Shown: positions 1-8,882, counted from the first letter of the stretch. The stretch: DNA of 64,000 nt from Rhizocola hellebori (GCF_016862955.1 NZ_BONY01000034.1:1-64000), one strand, 5' to 3'. Translations and numbers: made by a program. Notes: generated from the letters alone by a model not told the origin.

Positions 1-94
1 AGCGACGACGGCGCGCAGCGACGACGGCGCGCAGCGACGACGGCGCGCAGCGACGACGGCGCGCAGCGACGACGGCGCGCAGCGACGACGGCGC
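1..94. repeat. 16-bp tandem repeat array, about six copies
   Basis: The first 94 bases are six head-to-tail copies of the 16-mer AGCGACGACGGCGCGC; the sixth lacks its last two bases. Copies are identical. The unit is not a multiple of three, so it would cycle frames if translated. The array touches the left edge of the window and may be longer. It lies downstream of the minus-strand solute-binding protein gene. Confidence 0.95.
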
Positions 95-179
95 TGACAT
101 TGTCCGGTCACCGTTCCGCTTTGAGACCAGTCTCGGGCGTCCGAATAGGCGCCCGACTGAGAAGCAGCAATGATCGTGG

Positions 180-1721
180 TTAGGAGCCATCGCGCAGCAC
201 TGCTTCTAAGTCTGTGGCGAATTGATCGGGCAGCTTTCCATTGTTTTGCAGGGCATACAGAATTCCGGTGCGGAATTTCTCACTGAAGCGCGCATAGTAC
301 GGCGTTTGCGGGCGTGGCCTGGCTCTCTCAACGGCCAGACGCAGCGTGCGGAGGTAGGGGTAGCGCTGGCCGAGGTTGGTGTCAGCGAAGACGCTCACAC
401 GGGTCGGCGCGAATCCACCGCGTTCGAACAGCAGCCTCTGGCTGAAGTCGCTGGTGAGGAACCGGATCAGTTCCAGCGCCGCCTGCGGCTGGTCGCTGTG
501 TGCTGCGACGGCCAGATTCTGTCCACCCAGGACGCTCGGACCGGGCAACTCCGTCACCGCGAACGGTTTGGCCATGCCGGGCGGTCGAGTCAGTTCGAAA
601 TAGGCTATTGGCCAGTTGCGCAGGAAGATCGCCCTGCCGTCGCGGAATGCCTGCGTTGCGCTGGACTCCGCGTAGCTATCCGCCGGCGGCAGGATCACCC
701 GCGGGTGGCGGCCGCTCAGCCCGGCCACCAGGCTGTCCAAGGCCGCCTGGACTTTGGGCCGCATCTCGGGATCGTCGATGACCAAATTGCCTTTTGCATC
801 GACAACCTCTCCACCGGCCGCCCAAATCGCCTCCAGGGTGTTGACCGTCAAACCCTCGTAGGAAGCGAACTGGCCCACGTACCCTGCCTCCAGCTCGCGG
901 TGATTCAACCCGGCGCCGGCCAGAACCTGCTCGTGAGCAAAAACTTCCTCGACTGCGGTCGTAAGGTCCGCCCAGTTCCTGAACGCCGGGTCACCGCCGA
1001 TCAAATCGTTTCGGTAGAAGAGCAACCCGGCGTCAGTGTTCAGCGGCAGCCCCCACCACTTGCTGTGGCGCCTACACGTTTCCAAAGGGCCTCGAAGAAA
1101 GGCGTTTAAATCCAGCTTTATCGAGTCGAGGGCACGCAGATATCCGGCGTCGACGAACTCCGCCATGAACGGGTTGTCCAGGTTGTAGATATCGACGCCC
1201 CGCCCTCCTCTCTGGGCTGCGTCCAGCATCGCACCATGCTGATCGTCAGCGTTTCCCGGCACTGAGACAATGCGCGCATGTGGCCGGTCAGGAAGGGAGT
1301 TCCATTGATCGATGAGCGCCTGGCGTTGGCCACCGAGCCCGTAGTCTGCGCCGCTGAGGATGACCAGCTCACCGAATTCGGTCGCGGCCACCAACAGTCT
1401 GCCGGAACCGGCCGCGACCACCAACGCCAAAATGCCCAGCAGCACCAGACGCAGTCTATACGGACGCACTGGCCGCAGGACCTTCAGCCCGCGCAGACGT
1501 ATTCTGACGATCAGCCGCGTATGCGGCGCAAGGCCGCCCAGGATCGCGGCCACCACCAACAACAGCCACTGGATTGGCCGCTCTGGCCAACCGCTGGCCA
1601 ACGCGCCCGCCACGACTGCGCCCGCCACCACCAGCGAGTGGATCAGATCCCGCGGGGAGAGTTCGTTCTCTGAGGATGACGATGCATCCTGCTGCTCTAT
1701 CTTACTCAAGCGTGCCTCCAC
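180..1721 (-). CDS. Membrane-tethered extracellular solute-binding protein
   Basis: A 513-residue protein. Three hydrophobic segments lie near residues 27-44, 51-66 and 89-113; from about residue 118 a long hydrophilic domain follows with the look of a family 1 extracellular solute-binding protein (ILSGADYGLGGQ at its start, LPLNTDAGLLFYRND around the hinge, and an AALELIRFLTS segment near the end). Typical binding proteins have a lipoprotein or Sec signal; here the domain is held by membrane helices instead. No permease or ATPase gene lies within the visible neighbourhood, so a sensing role is as likely as transport. The start is the first ATG of the frame; I see no strong ribosome site. Substrate unknown, probably a sugar by family. 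Confidence 0.8.
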   Translation of the reverse strand: MEARLSKIEQQDASSSSENELSPRDLIHSLVVAGAVVAGALASGWPERPIQWLLLVVAAILGGLAPHTRLIVRIRLRGLKVLRPVRPYRLRLVLLGILALVVAAGSGRLLVAATEFGELVILSGADYGLGGQRQALIDQWNSLPDRPHARIVSVPGNADDQHGAMLDAAQRGGRGVDIYNLDNPFMAEFVDAGYLRALDSIKLDLNAFLRGPLETCRRHSKWWGLPLNTDAGLLFYRNDLIGGDPAFRNWADLTTAVEEVFAHEQVLAGAGLNHRELEAGYVGQFASYEGLTVNTLEAIWAAGGEVVDAKGNLVIDDPEMRPKVQAALDSLVAGLSGRHPRVILPPADSYAESSATQAFRDGRAIFLRNWPIAYFELTRPPGMAKPFAVTELPGPSVLGGQNLAVAAHSDQPQAALELIRFLTSDFSQRLLFERGGFAPTRVSVFADTNLGQRYPYLRTLRLAVERARPRPQTPYYARFSEKFRTGILYALQNNGKLPDQFATDLEAVLRDGS

Positions 1722-1930
1722 CAGGCATTCTCACACCACGTCGTGGCCGAACCGCCGACAGAGTATCAAGTATGTCAATGAGATCGGGGATCGGTGCCAA
1801 CCCACTCGGCGGTGAAGCACCATCGGCAGACGTCGTCGCGCCGGCCCGATCACCTCGTTGCGCTTTTCGGTCGTGTCACTGATCGGAACGCACCGGACAT
1901 TGATCGCGAGCGTGGCGAACCACGATCGGC

Positions 1931-2503
1931 ATGAGGCGCAAACCAACGTCAATTGATGCCGCTGCTGCCTCGGAAAGGCCGGTGGCTCAGCCGGCCCCAA
2001 GCCCCACACGTTCGGCCGCTGCGCCGCCGTCGATCTCGCCGATCGGCGGGCTGTCGGGCTGCCCGGTCACCCAGCCGGTCCCTGCCGGGCCGGAGGTGCC
2101 CGCAGGCGCGCTGTTCGGCCAGACATCCGCCTTCGGCAACGCCGACCTTTGGGTGGGCGCGCTAGGCCCGGCCGGCGTATTCACGCTCGAACCGGATCCC
2201 GTGCATGGCATGGGAACCAAGCTGGGCTGGTACCGCATCACCGCGGGAGAACTCCAGATTGCCGGCAGGCGTCTGGATGGCCCAGCACCGGCGCTGATCT
2301 CCCACGTGCCCGACGGCTACGGTGAGACCGGATTCCAATCCAGCGGTGTGGACTTTCCCAGCGAAGGCTGCTGGGAGCGCGCGTTGGCACTGGGGCGCTT
2401 GACTACTTCCGGTTGCTGGATCTTCTGCCGCAACCGTCGGCGGTGTCGCGCACAGCGACGCACCTACATGCGTGATCATCGGATCGGGCTCGTCAACCCT
2501 TGA
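1931..2503 (+). CDS. Hypothetical protein, C-terminus probably frameshifted
   Basis: A 190-residue frame. The middle (CPVTQP near residue 44, then LWVGALGPAGVF, GTKLGWYR, IAGRRLDGPAPAL, VPDGYGETGFQSSG, FPSEGCWE) resembles a recurrent actinobacterial secreted or lipoprotein family that normally closes shortly after GCWE with a beta strand. Here the frame instead runs into Arg/Cys-rich sequence after GCWE, while another forward frame from about 2386 reads RVGTGALDYF before drifting. The N-terminus also lacks the signal peptide expected for the family. I think this is a decaying gene. The family recognition is from memory, so treat the function as unknown. Confidence 0.5.
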   Translation: MRRKPTSIDAAAASERPVAQPAPSPTRSAAAPPSISPIGGLSGCPVTQPVPAGPEVPAGALFGQTSAFGNADLWVGALGPAGVFTLEPDPVHGMGTKLGWYRITAGELQIAGRRLDGPAPALISHVPDGYGETGFQSSGVDFPSEGCWERALALGRLTTSGCWIFCRNRRRCRAQRRTYMRDHRIGLVNP

Positions 2504-2545
2504 CCCTAGGTAGACATCTATATAGGACCTTGGTAGATTTCGACC

Positions 2546-2884
2546 ATGCCCCCCGCTCCGAAGATCAGAATGACGTGGCAAGTGCAAGCGGTGATCCAGG
2601 TTCTTCTCGACCACCCGACCGGTGAGGTGTACGGCCTCGAGCTGGGCGCCGTGACCGGGATCAGGAGCGGAACCCTGCACCCCATCCTTGCGCGTCTGGA
2701 GACATTGGGCTGGGTGGAGTCACGTTGGGAGGACATCGATCCTGCCGAGGTGGGCCGGCCCCGGCGGCGCTACTACCGGCTCAGTCTGCGTGGCGTCGAC
2801 TTGGCCCGCATTGCCTTGGCCGGCGCAGACTCGCCGCGCATGCGCTGGCGTCCGGACGCCGCCCCGGCAGGCGGTGTGGCTTGA
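2546..2884 (+). CDS. PadR-family transcriptional regulator
   Basis: A 112-residue winged-helix protein. The segment GEVYGLELGAVTGIRSGTLH followed by PILARLETLGWVESRWE is the typical PadR recognition helix and wing, and YYRLSLRGVDLARIAL closes the domain. PadR proteins are small dimeric repressors. Its stop codon overlaps the probable TTG start of the next gene (TTGA), so the two are translationally coupled, an arrangement common for PadR regulators and the membrane protein they accompany. It lies about 40 bases after the preceding decayed frame and probably starts its own transcript; TAGGTAGACATCTATATAGG just upstream is AT-richer and could hold the promoter and operator. Confidence 0.85.
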   Translation: MPPAPKIRMTWQVQAVIQVLLDHPTGEVYGLELGAVTGIRSGTLHPILARLETLGWVESRWEDIDPAEVGRPRRRYYRLSLRGVDLARIALAGADSPRMRWRPDAAPAGGVA

Positions 2885-3789
2885 GCTACCCCGCGCTCGA
2901 GGCGGCCGACGTTCCCGATCGGCAACACGCCCTACTCATAGTTCTTACCACCGCCCACAACGGCGTCGTGGAGTACATCAAACTGGTCGACCTCGCCAGA
3001 GCGCGACACACAGACACATCACGGGTTCGCGACGCCCATGACGGCTACCAGTATTTAACCCTGTCGCCCATCGAGCACGCCGCCGCTGACGCTGATGTCA
3101 GGAATGCTCTGGCGATGGTGGCCCAAGCCTGCGCCGGCCACCTCGCCGACGCACACCGCCAACTGGGTTCGCTGGCACCGTTGGGCCTTGTCAGGCAATG
3201 CCATCAGGAGCGAGCCGAGTTGGCGAGCCTACTGGCCGACACCCACCGCCAGGTCCGGCGCTTGGCCGACGTGCACGAAGCACTGTTCGTTCTCGGCCTT
3301 CAGGCGACCCAACTATCGGTGCAGGTGGCAGCGGCCATAGAACTTGCCGGCGGCATAGTCAAGGTCCTGTTCGACGGCAAGGAGCAACGCGACGCTGACA
3401 CGGTGCGCCCGCGCTATCCACGTTGGACGGAGAAGCTGGCCGGACTTGCCGTCTACGTTCTGCCGGATGCCTTTCGCGCACGCTACGACGAGGAGTTCCG
3501 AAGCGAGCTGTGGGATCTCGGCCTCAGAGGCACGTCGCGATTTGGCCAACTCCTTCACTCCCTGAGCCTGCTCAACCGATCCTTCGACCTGCGAGCTGAG
3601 CTGAATCACCGCAACCCTCAACCGGCCCAGCTCGAAGACAAAGACTCGCCCACCGCGTGGCAGACCGACCGCGTCCAGCCGCGCCGACCCCACCACCTCA
3701 TAGTGATTATCCTGGCGGTCACCGGGCTCCTGACCGGCCTGACCGAACTTCTGCGTGGCATAAACGAAATAGTTCAACTCTTCCGCTAG
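2881..3789 (+). CDS. PadR-associated membrane-anchored protein
   Basis: I place the start at TTG 2881, which overlaps the padR stop (TTGA); earlier starts in this frame would lie inside padR and give Arg/Pro-rich shadow sequence. The 302-residue product is mostly helical and charged, with a segment WTEKLAGLAVYVLPDAFRAR followed by YDEEFRSELWDL (about residues 180-212). This resembles the cytoplasmic prefix found on actinobacterial proteins encoded next to PadR regulators. A single hydrophobic segment near the C-terminus (HHLIVIILAVTGLLTGL) suggests a tail anchor. Function unknown; coupling implies it is controlled by, or signals to, the PadR protein. Confidence 0.7.
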   Translation: MSYPALEAADVPDRQHALLIVLTTAHNGVVEYIKLVDLARARHTDTSRVRDAHDGYQYLTLSPIEHAAADADVRNALAMVAQACAGHLADAHRQLGSLAPLGLVRQCHQERAELASLLADTHRQVRRLADVHEALFVLGLQATQLSVQVAAAIELAGGIVKVLFDGKEQRDADTVRPRYPRWTEKLAGLAVYVLPDAFRARYDEEFRSELWDLGLRGTSRFGQLLHSLSLLNRSFDLRAELNHRNPQPAQLEDKDSPTAWQTDRVQPRRPHHLIVIILAVTGLLTGLTELLRGINEIVQLFR

Positions 3790-3891
3790 GCATCCTGCGC
3801 GTCACCCGAGCGGCCGCCACATCGCGACAAGGACGATCGGCGCAGTCGTTTCGAGCCGCGATCGCTTTTCTTGCCACAGAAAGCGGGGTGC

Positions 3892-3919
3892 GGGCGCCGA
3901 CGGCACGACGCCGGCGCCC
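3892..3919. terminator. Hairpin between convergent genes
   Basis: GGGCGCCG at 3892-3899 pairs perfectly with CGGCGCCC at 3912-3919 across a 12-base loop. It sits between the convergent genes ending at 3789 and 4015, where a bidirectional terminator is expected. No T-run follows, as is usual in high-GC actinomycetes. Confidence 0.4.
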
Positions 3920-4014
3920 GACAACCGTCCCTGAAATGAGGCGGTACGCCGCGGATCACTTTCTGCGCTCACGGTTGATTCCACGCTTGTCGTCGGCTGC
4001 GCGTGGTGTCGTGC

Positions 4015-4404
4015 CTAGATTGAGGTGTAGGAGCCGTTGCCGGGCAACCGTTGTACCAGCTGGTATAGCGCTGGTAGTTGCAGCCGGTACCAGGCCCAGT
4101 TTCCCCTCCTGTCACACACCAATATCCCCGCGTCGACGAGGACGACGAGGTGTTTGCGCAGCGCCGGCTGGCTGATCGGAAAGTATGGCAACAGCTCGGT
4201 TTGACTGCACTCGCCTTCGGCGGCGGCCTGGATCAGCGAGACTATCTGCAGCCGAACTGGATGTGCTAAGGCATGACACAGGGCAGCCAGCGTCGCCGCT
4301 TCCTCACACGACAATACGCCGTGCACGGCATTGTCGTGGGCCACCATCGTCTCAGGGTAAGCCCACCGATCTTCGCTATGCGGTGGCTGGCAGTGGCCGG
4401 CCAT
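4015..4404 (-). CDS. ArsR-family winged-helix regulator
   Basis: A 129-residue protein with the ArsR/SmtB pattern: ALCHALAHPVRLQIVSLI (helix 1), then the HTH TELLPYFPISQPALRKHLVV and the wing AGILVCDRRGNWAWYRL. A cysteine lies at GECSQTEL, just before helix 3, where metal-sensing members often have a CVC motif; only one Cys is present there, so metal sensing is not assured. The gene begins five bases after the stop of the Ser/Thr kinase gene on the same strand, so the two form an operon. A kinase co-transcribed with a DNA-binding protein suggests the regulator may be a phosphorylation target, which is inference. Confidence 0.85.
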   Translation of the reverse strand: MAGHCQPPHSEDRWAYPETMVAHDNAVHGVLSCEEAATLAALCHALAHPVRLQIVSLIQAAAEGECSQTELLPYFPISQPALRKHLVVLVDAGILVCDRRGNWAWYRLQLPALYQLVQRLPGNGSYTSI

Positions 4405-4409
4405 GGCGG

Positions 4410-5972
4410 TCAGCCTTCACGTAGCCACCGGTAGAGGCCCACTCCCGCGATCGCGACTATGGCGGTCGTGGCGACGCCCGTGCTCACGGTGTACCAGGGC
4501 ATGGCCGAGTCTAGGTACAGTTTTTCTGCCAGCCATTGGCCGCGATTAGTCAGCCTGGTGACCATGTGGGTGGCGATGTCGAATCCGTTGACCAGATATC
4601 CGGCCGCTATCAGTCCAAGTACGGCGGCGGTCGAGGCTCCGTAGGTGTGGATGCCGTTGCTGTGTCGGCGTTGTTGCATCCACGCGGCGATTGCAATCAG
4701 TGCTGCGGTGCATAGGCCGAACAGGATGAGCACGGCGTCTTGGATGCCGTGTTGGTTGAGGTGCAGGGCTGGGCGGCTGGTGTCCACGCCGGGTACCGCA
4801 CCACCGATGATCATCGAGCTGGTTTGGACTTGGCGGGCCAACACGGCGAACACCACCGCTACCTGAAGCAGCAGCATGGAGCGCAGCAGCCAGACGATGC
4901 CGGTGGGGCGGGACTGTTCGGCGTTGGTCGTGTTCGTCTGGGCGGGTGCGTGGGCTGTTTCGCGTTCGTCTGCCGGTGCGCCTAGGGTGACGCCGGTGTC
5001 GGGTGCGGTCAGCTGCAGCGGATCGATGCTGGTGCCGGTGCCCGCAGGCGATCCGGTGTGTCCTGCTGTCGGTGCAAGCGTCTCGGTGCCGGCCGGGGCT
5101 GGTGAGGCGACTGGCATGGTGGACAGATCGGGGTGGGCCGGTGGGCGCCAGTCACCGAACGGGGTGAGCACCGCGGCCGCACCGCCGGGCACCTCAGCGA
5201 TCACCTGCCGTGGGGTGGGCCGGGCGGCCGGATCCTTGTCCAGGCAACGCCCCAGCAGGCTGCGCAGCTCTGCCGGTATTCCGTGCAGGTCGGGTGGCTC
5301 GGACAGCACGCGGTAGATGGTGGTTTCGACGCTGTGGTGGTCGAATGGGCCGTGCCCGGTGCCGGCGTAGGCGATGGTGGCGCCGAGGGCGAACATGTCC
5401 GAGGCTGGGCCGAGTGCGCCGCCGCGGATCTGTTCGGGTGACATGTAGGCCGCGGTGCCGATGGTGGCGGTGCGGGTGTGCTGTGGGTCGACGAAGGCGC
5501 GGGCGATGCCGAAGTCGATGACCCGCGGCCCGTCCGCGGCGAGGATGACGTTGCCTGGTTTGAGGTCGCGGTGGATCAGGTGGGCGTCGTGGATGGACTG
5601 CAGCGCTTCGGCCAGCCGCACCAGCAGCGCCCGGCATGTCGCCTGGTCCAGCGGCTGCGCCGATGCGGCGGCCTGCAAGGTGGGTCCGGCGATGAATTCG
5701 GTGGCCAGCCACGGCGCTGCAGCGTCCGCGTCGGCGTCGACGATGCTGGCGGTCCAGAAGCCGCCCACCGTCCGCACCGCGTTGATCTCCCGGGTGAACC
5801 GTGCCCGGAAGTCGGCCACCGCCGCGAATTCCGGCCTGATCACCTTGATGGCCAGTGGGCGTGAGCACTGTGACAGTCCATAGTAGACGCGGCCCATCCC
5901 GCCCTCACCCAGCCGACCCAACACGCGGTATCCGCCTACCGTGCGTGGATCGTGGTCGTCCAAAGCCTGCAC
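4410..5972 (-). CDS. Membrane Ser/Thr protein kinase (PknB type)
   Basis: The start is GTG 5972, chosen because GGGAGG stands four bases upstream; the ATG at 5993 lacks such a site. The 520-residue product has a full Hanks kinase domain: P-loop GEGGMG at 22-27, catalytic lysine in AIKVI (K43), HRDLKPGN at 134-141, DFG at 153-155 and the activation segment GTAAYMSPEQ. A Pro/Thr-rich linker follows, then about four hydrophobic segments at the C-terminus. Most actinobacterial kinases of this type have one TM helix and an extracellular sensor; this one ends in a multi-pass membrane region and shows no PASTA repeats. It is transcribed into the adjacent ArsR gene. Confidence 0.93.
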   Translation of the reverse strand: MQALDDHDPRTVGGYRVLGRLGEGGMGRVYYGLSQCSRPLAIKVIRPEFAAVADFRARFTREINAVRTVGGFWTASIVDADADAAAPWLATEFIAGPTLQAAASAQPLDQATCRALLVRLAEALQSIHDAHLIHRDLKPGNVILAADGPRVIDFGIARAFVDPQHTRTATIGTAAYMSPEQIRGGALGPASDMFALGATIAYAGTGHGPFDHHSVETTIYRVLSEPPDLHGIPAELRSLLGRCLDKDPAARPTPRQVIAEVPGGAAAVLTPFGDWRPPAHPDLSTMPVASPAPAGTETLAPTAGHTGSPAGTGTSIDPLQLTAPDTGVTLGAPADERETAHAPAQTNTTNAEQSRPTGIVWLLRSMLLLQVAVVFAVLARQVQTSSMIIGGAVPGVDTSRPALHLNQHGIQDAVLILFGLCTAALIAIAAWMQQRRHSNGIHTYGASTAAVLGLIAAGYLVNGFDIATHMVTRLTNRGQWLAEKLYLDSAMPWYTVSTGVATTAIVAIAGVGLYRWLREG

Positions 5973-6132
5973 GTCGCCTCCCAACGATGGCATCCTATGT
6001 CTTGGCTCCCCTGGCCGCTGCCACCGGCGGGACGGTTCGGCGGCACGCCACAGCACCAGGCGGCGCCTCTCGCTCTGGATCCGGTCATGCTGTGCAGGTG
6101 CATTTTCGGCCGCGTTGGCCGATGCTGAATGC

Positions 6133-6333
6133 ATGCTGCTGCCCTACCGGCTGGACATGATGCTGGATCTTTTCAGCCTATGTATCGACGGGCACACCAT
6201 TGTGGTCAGCCAGGAGCAGCTGCAGCGCATCCACGATCAGGTGGACGCCGCAAGCGCCTGCTGGCCCGAGCTCAAGGCGCCGCAGGTGTGGACGGCGGTG
6301 ATCGAGGCCTTGGGGCACGACCCGCGCACCTAA
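6133..6333 (+). CDS. Small hypothetical protein
   Basis: A 66-residue frame beginning MLLPYRLDMMLDLF, divergent from the kinase gene. It contains CIDGHTIVVSQEQLQRIHDQ and a helical tail ending EALGHDPRT. The amino acid balance (acidic and hydrophobic rather than Arg/Pro-rich) suggests true coding. No domain recognised and no clear ribosome site. Confidence 0.45.
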   Translation: MLLPYRLDMMLDLFSLCIDGHTIVVSQEQLQRIHDQVDAASACWPELKAPQVWTAVIEALGHDPRT

Positions 6334-6484
6334 CCCGGGCGCGCTGGGCCAGGGGGTTGCTCCTGCCACCCGTCGTGTGGCGGCCGGCGCTCGGCAACAT
6401 CTGGCGCGCCGCCGCATCATTGCGTCCGCACGGATTGCCGGGCACAGCCGGCGTGTCAGGTACTGAGGGTGTTCAATCCGGCGT

Positions 6485-6778
6485 TCACCGCCCGGCGGTC
6501 GGTGGTGATTGGACTAGCGAGGTCAGGTCGCGCCACTGGTCGCCGGAGCGTGCCATCATCTGCGCCGCCAGTTCTCGGGCCAGCTGTTCGGAGGTGAACT
6601 GCTTGGACCACACCGCGGCGTCGCCGTCGCCCTGGCGGGCCTCCACACGCCAGACGTAACCGTTGGTGTAGAGCCACATGTCGCGTCGTGCGATACGGCC
6701 GTAGGCACCGTTCCACCACCGACCCTCCAACGTCCAGCCCGTCGGCCCGATGCCCGCCACCCACCGACTATCGAACAT
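6485..6778 (-). CDS. Hypothetical Trp-rich protein
   Basis: A 97-residue frame with tryptophans at regular intervals (RWVAGIGPTGWTLEGRWW, MWLYTNGYVWRVEARQGD, AVWSKQFTSEQLARELAAQM). Composition is protein-like rather than a shadow. It could be a small beta-sheet domain followed by a helix. It lies between the small plus-strand gene at 6133 and the wall-anchored protein gene. Function unknown. Confidence 0.55.
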   Translation of the reverse strand: MFDSRWVAGIGPTGWTLEGRWWNGAYGRIARRDMWLYTNGYVWRVEARQGDGDAAVWSKQFTSEQLARELAAQMMARSGDQWRDLTSLVQSPPTAGR

Positions 6779-6967
6779 CCGTTCGACGGCGTCAAGCCAA
6801 CGTTGACCAGGTCAAAGAAGCTCGCATCGACCGGTGTGGGCGCCTCGACAAGCCTGCACGCCGGCGATGCGGTCGGTCCTGCAGCGAGCACACCGAACCT
6901 CTGGCGGGCGGCGGGTCGGCCTGTGCATCCCTCGCTTGGCCCACCAGACGGCTCGGTGTGCGGTGTG

Positions 6968-8140
6968 TCATCGCAGTGTGGCGCGTCGGCGAGCCAAGGC
7001 GTAGACCGCTGCGCCGAGCAGGACGATCAGCGCGCCGGTGGCGGCGATGCGGGCGGTGCCGCTGCCGGTGACCGGCAGGACCGTGCATCCGGCGGGTTTG
7101 ACGTAGTGGTGGGTGGCCAGCAGCGGGTCTTCGCTGAGCGTCTTGCTGACGGTCACCGTGGCCCCGGTCACGTCGATGGTCACGCTCGTGCCGATCGGGA
7201 CCTGCCGCAGATCCGCCAGCCCGTCGGAGGTTTGCACGAGGAACGGTTGCAGCGAGCCGTAGTTGGCGATGGTCACCGATGTCCCCGCGCAGGTGTCGGT
7301 GAAGGACACGTCGACCTGGTCTGGTTTGGCGCATGCCGCAGGCACCTGGTAGGTGTGGGTGGCGAAGACGTCGCCGAGTCTGAACGCGATGACGTCCCCG
7401 GCGGACAGGTCCGCAAGCTTGCGCGCCGACGCGCCGTGCTCCACGGTGAACTGCGTGTGGGCGGCGCCGTTGCGCAGCACCTCGAAGCTCTGCTGGCCGG
7501 TGGCGGTGTTGAACACGTCGAAGGCGAGTTCGCCGAAGCACAGGTCGGTGAAGGTGGCGCTCAGGCTGCCCGGCCCACACCCGGTGGGCGTGTGGAAGAC
7601 GTGGCTGGCCTGAAACGCCCGCACCCCACCGGAAAGGAGCTGGTAGACGGCGAGCACCGCCCCGTCGGGCACGGCCGGCACCGGATAGCTGACGGTGCCT
7701 GTCGAGGCCTGCACCGGGTTTCCTTCCACACCGTTGACGGTGACCACCACAGTGGCGGTAGCGGGCATAGTGGTCAGATGGATGCGCAGCCGCGCCAGGT
7801 CCGGGCACACCGTGTCGAAGTCGACGCGGATCGGCACTTCGCCGGTGCAACCTTGCGGGCCGACATGGCTGTGGGTCACCTCGGGCGCACCGGCGACCGA
7901 CACCCCGATCGTCTCGCCGTGCGCAGCGCCGACGGTGAACGCGCCGCCCGGCAGCGGCAACGAGCCGACCACAGCCCCGTTTTTGCGCAGGGTGACCGTC
8001 GCGCCCTCCGGGGCGTCGGCGCTGACAGCGACACCGCCGCACACGTCGACGAACTGCACCCCGGCCGCGGCATGGGCCGCAGGTGCCACACCGAACACGA
8101 TGGCCGCGCACACTCCCGCGGCGAGAATCCACCTAGTCAC
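6968..8140 (-). CDS. LPxTG-type cell-wall-anchored surface protein
   Basis: GTG 8140 is chosen as start because it gives a Sec signal peptide (VTRWILAAGVCAAIVFG ending APAAHAAAG); the longer frame upstream is Arg/Ser-rich noise. The 390-residue product has several short beta-rich modules with paired cysteines, and ends LPVTG at residues 355-359, a hydrophobic stretch and RRRATLR. That is a complete sortase sorting signal, so the protein should be cleaved between Thr and Gly and linked to the wall. No sortase gene is visible nearby. The modules resemble the repeated Ig-like domains of actinobacterial surface proteins; the ligand is unknown. Confidence 0.85.
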   Translation of the reverse strand: MTRWILAAGVCAAIVFGVAPAAHAAAGVQFVDVCGGVAVSADAPEGATVTLRKNGAVVGSLPLPGGAFTVGAAHGETIGVSVAGAPEVTHSHVGPQGCTGEVPIRVDFDTVCPDLARLRIHLTTMPATATVVVTVNGVEGNPVQASTGTVSYPVPAVPDGAVLAVYQLLSGGVRAFQASHVFHTPTGCGPGSLSATFTDLCFGELAFDVFNTATGQQSFEVLRNGAAHTQFTVEHGASARKLADLSAGDVIAFRLGDVFATHTYQVPAACAKPDQVDVSFTDTCAGTSVTIANYGSLQPFLVQTSDGLADLRQVPIGTSVTIDVTGATVTVSKTLSEDPLLATHHYVKPAGCTVLPVTGSGTARIAATGALIVLLGAAVYALARRRATLR

Positions 8141-8270
8141 CGCACGAGTATGCCGTCGACACCCACCTATGTCGACCGACTTCTTTCCCTTGCGATGTAA
8201 AGCGGTCGCAAGCGCGACCTGACAATAATTTGCGGCTCCGCGGCACCCGATTGGTAGCATTGTTGGGAAT

Positions 8271-8494
8271 GCGGCCGGCCGCGACACGCCGCTCACGCTG
8301 CTGCGCCATCTGCGCGGGCGGACGATCGGTGACATCCGCGTGTTCGCAGCGGACGATTTTCTCGATCCGGCAGGGCAGCAGCGACGGAAACTATCATCGT
8401 GGACATCGCCATCGGCAAAGCAATCGACGTACCGCAGGATCGCACAGCTGAGTCCTTCACCGGCTGGCTGATCGATCACGCGGCGCGCAGATGA
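8271..8494 (+). pseudogene. ISL3-family transposase fragment, frameshifted
   Basis: Three forward frames together read like the centre of an ISL3 transposase: TPLTLLRHLRGRTIGDIRVF then ADDF in one frame (8271 on), IRQGSS in the next, and TIIVDIAIGKAIDV with QDRTAESFTGWLIDH in the third. The family consensus around the first catalytic Asp is (GV)DDFALRRG followed by VLPDRTADTF. At least two frameshifts and the loss of both ends show it is a relic. Confidence 0.65.
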
Positions 8495-8882
8495 TCTGCG
8501 GCGACCGTAGCCGGCGCCTACGGAATGCGGGGACCAACCCCAAGATTCATTCAGGACGCTCCTAGATCACGAATGCCGCTCCGACGCGCTTGCTCGACAC
8601 ATCGCCAGCACCACGCGGAGGACTTACACATGGTGCAGACGGTCCGGCGTGTCACCGCGTGTCACCGCGTGTCAGGACAGGTCATCAGCCATCCCCTTCC
8701 GCAAGCTTCTGATCGGCACGTTGACTGGACAAGCGCCACGAGGGCCACAGCGCCAAGGCGAAAGCCACCCTCGGGCCATCTCAGTTCCCTGGACAAACGT
8801 CTCGTCTGCAGTCGGCAAGCCGCCGCGGCCGTCCCGCAGATGATCCCCGGCTTGCGCCACGAAACCGAAGGAGTGCCTGGTT
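8495..8882. other. Gene-free stretch before the lipoprotein gene
   Basis: No convincing reading frame. It holds the 10-bp periodic repeat at 8647-8676 and, at its end, AAGGAG about ten bases before the lipoprotein ATG at 8883. The rest shows nothing I can interpret. Confidence 0.5.
8647..8676. repeat. 10-bp tandem repeat, three copies
   Basis: GCGTGTCACC, GCGTGTCACC and GCGTGTCAGG follow one another without gaps. The period equals about one helical turn, so a bound protein would sit on one face of the DNA. It lies roughly 200 bases upstream of the lipoprotein gene. Confidence 0.8.

Noticed and set aside
134-155. Six-bp hairpin CGGGCG/CGCCCG downstream of the solute-binding protein gene
   Set aside because: Stem too short to call a terminator in DNA of this base composition.
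6792-8132. Long minus-strand frame of 446 codons overlapping the LPVTG protein gene
   Set aside because: It is extremely Arg/Gly-rich and in another frame of the well-supported wall protein; a typical high-GC shadow.
6803-8200. Plus-strand frame of 465 codons over the same region
   Set aside because: Composition (Gly, Arg, His, Asp without hydrophobic core) and position opposite the wall protein show it is an antisense shadow.
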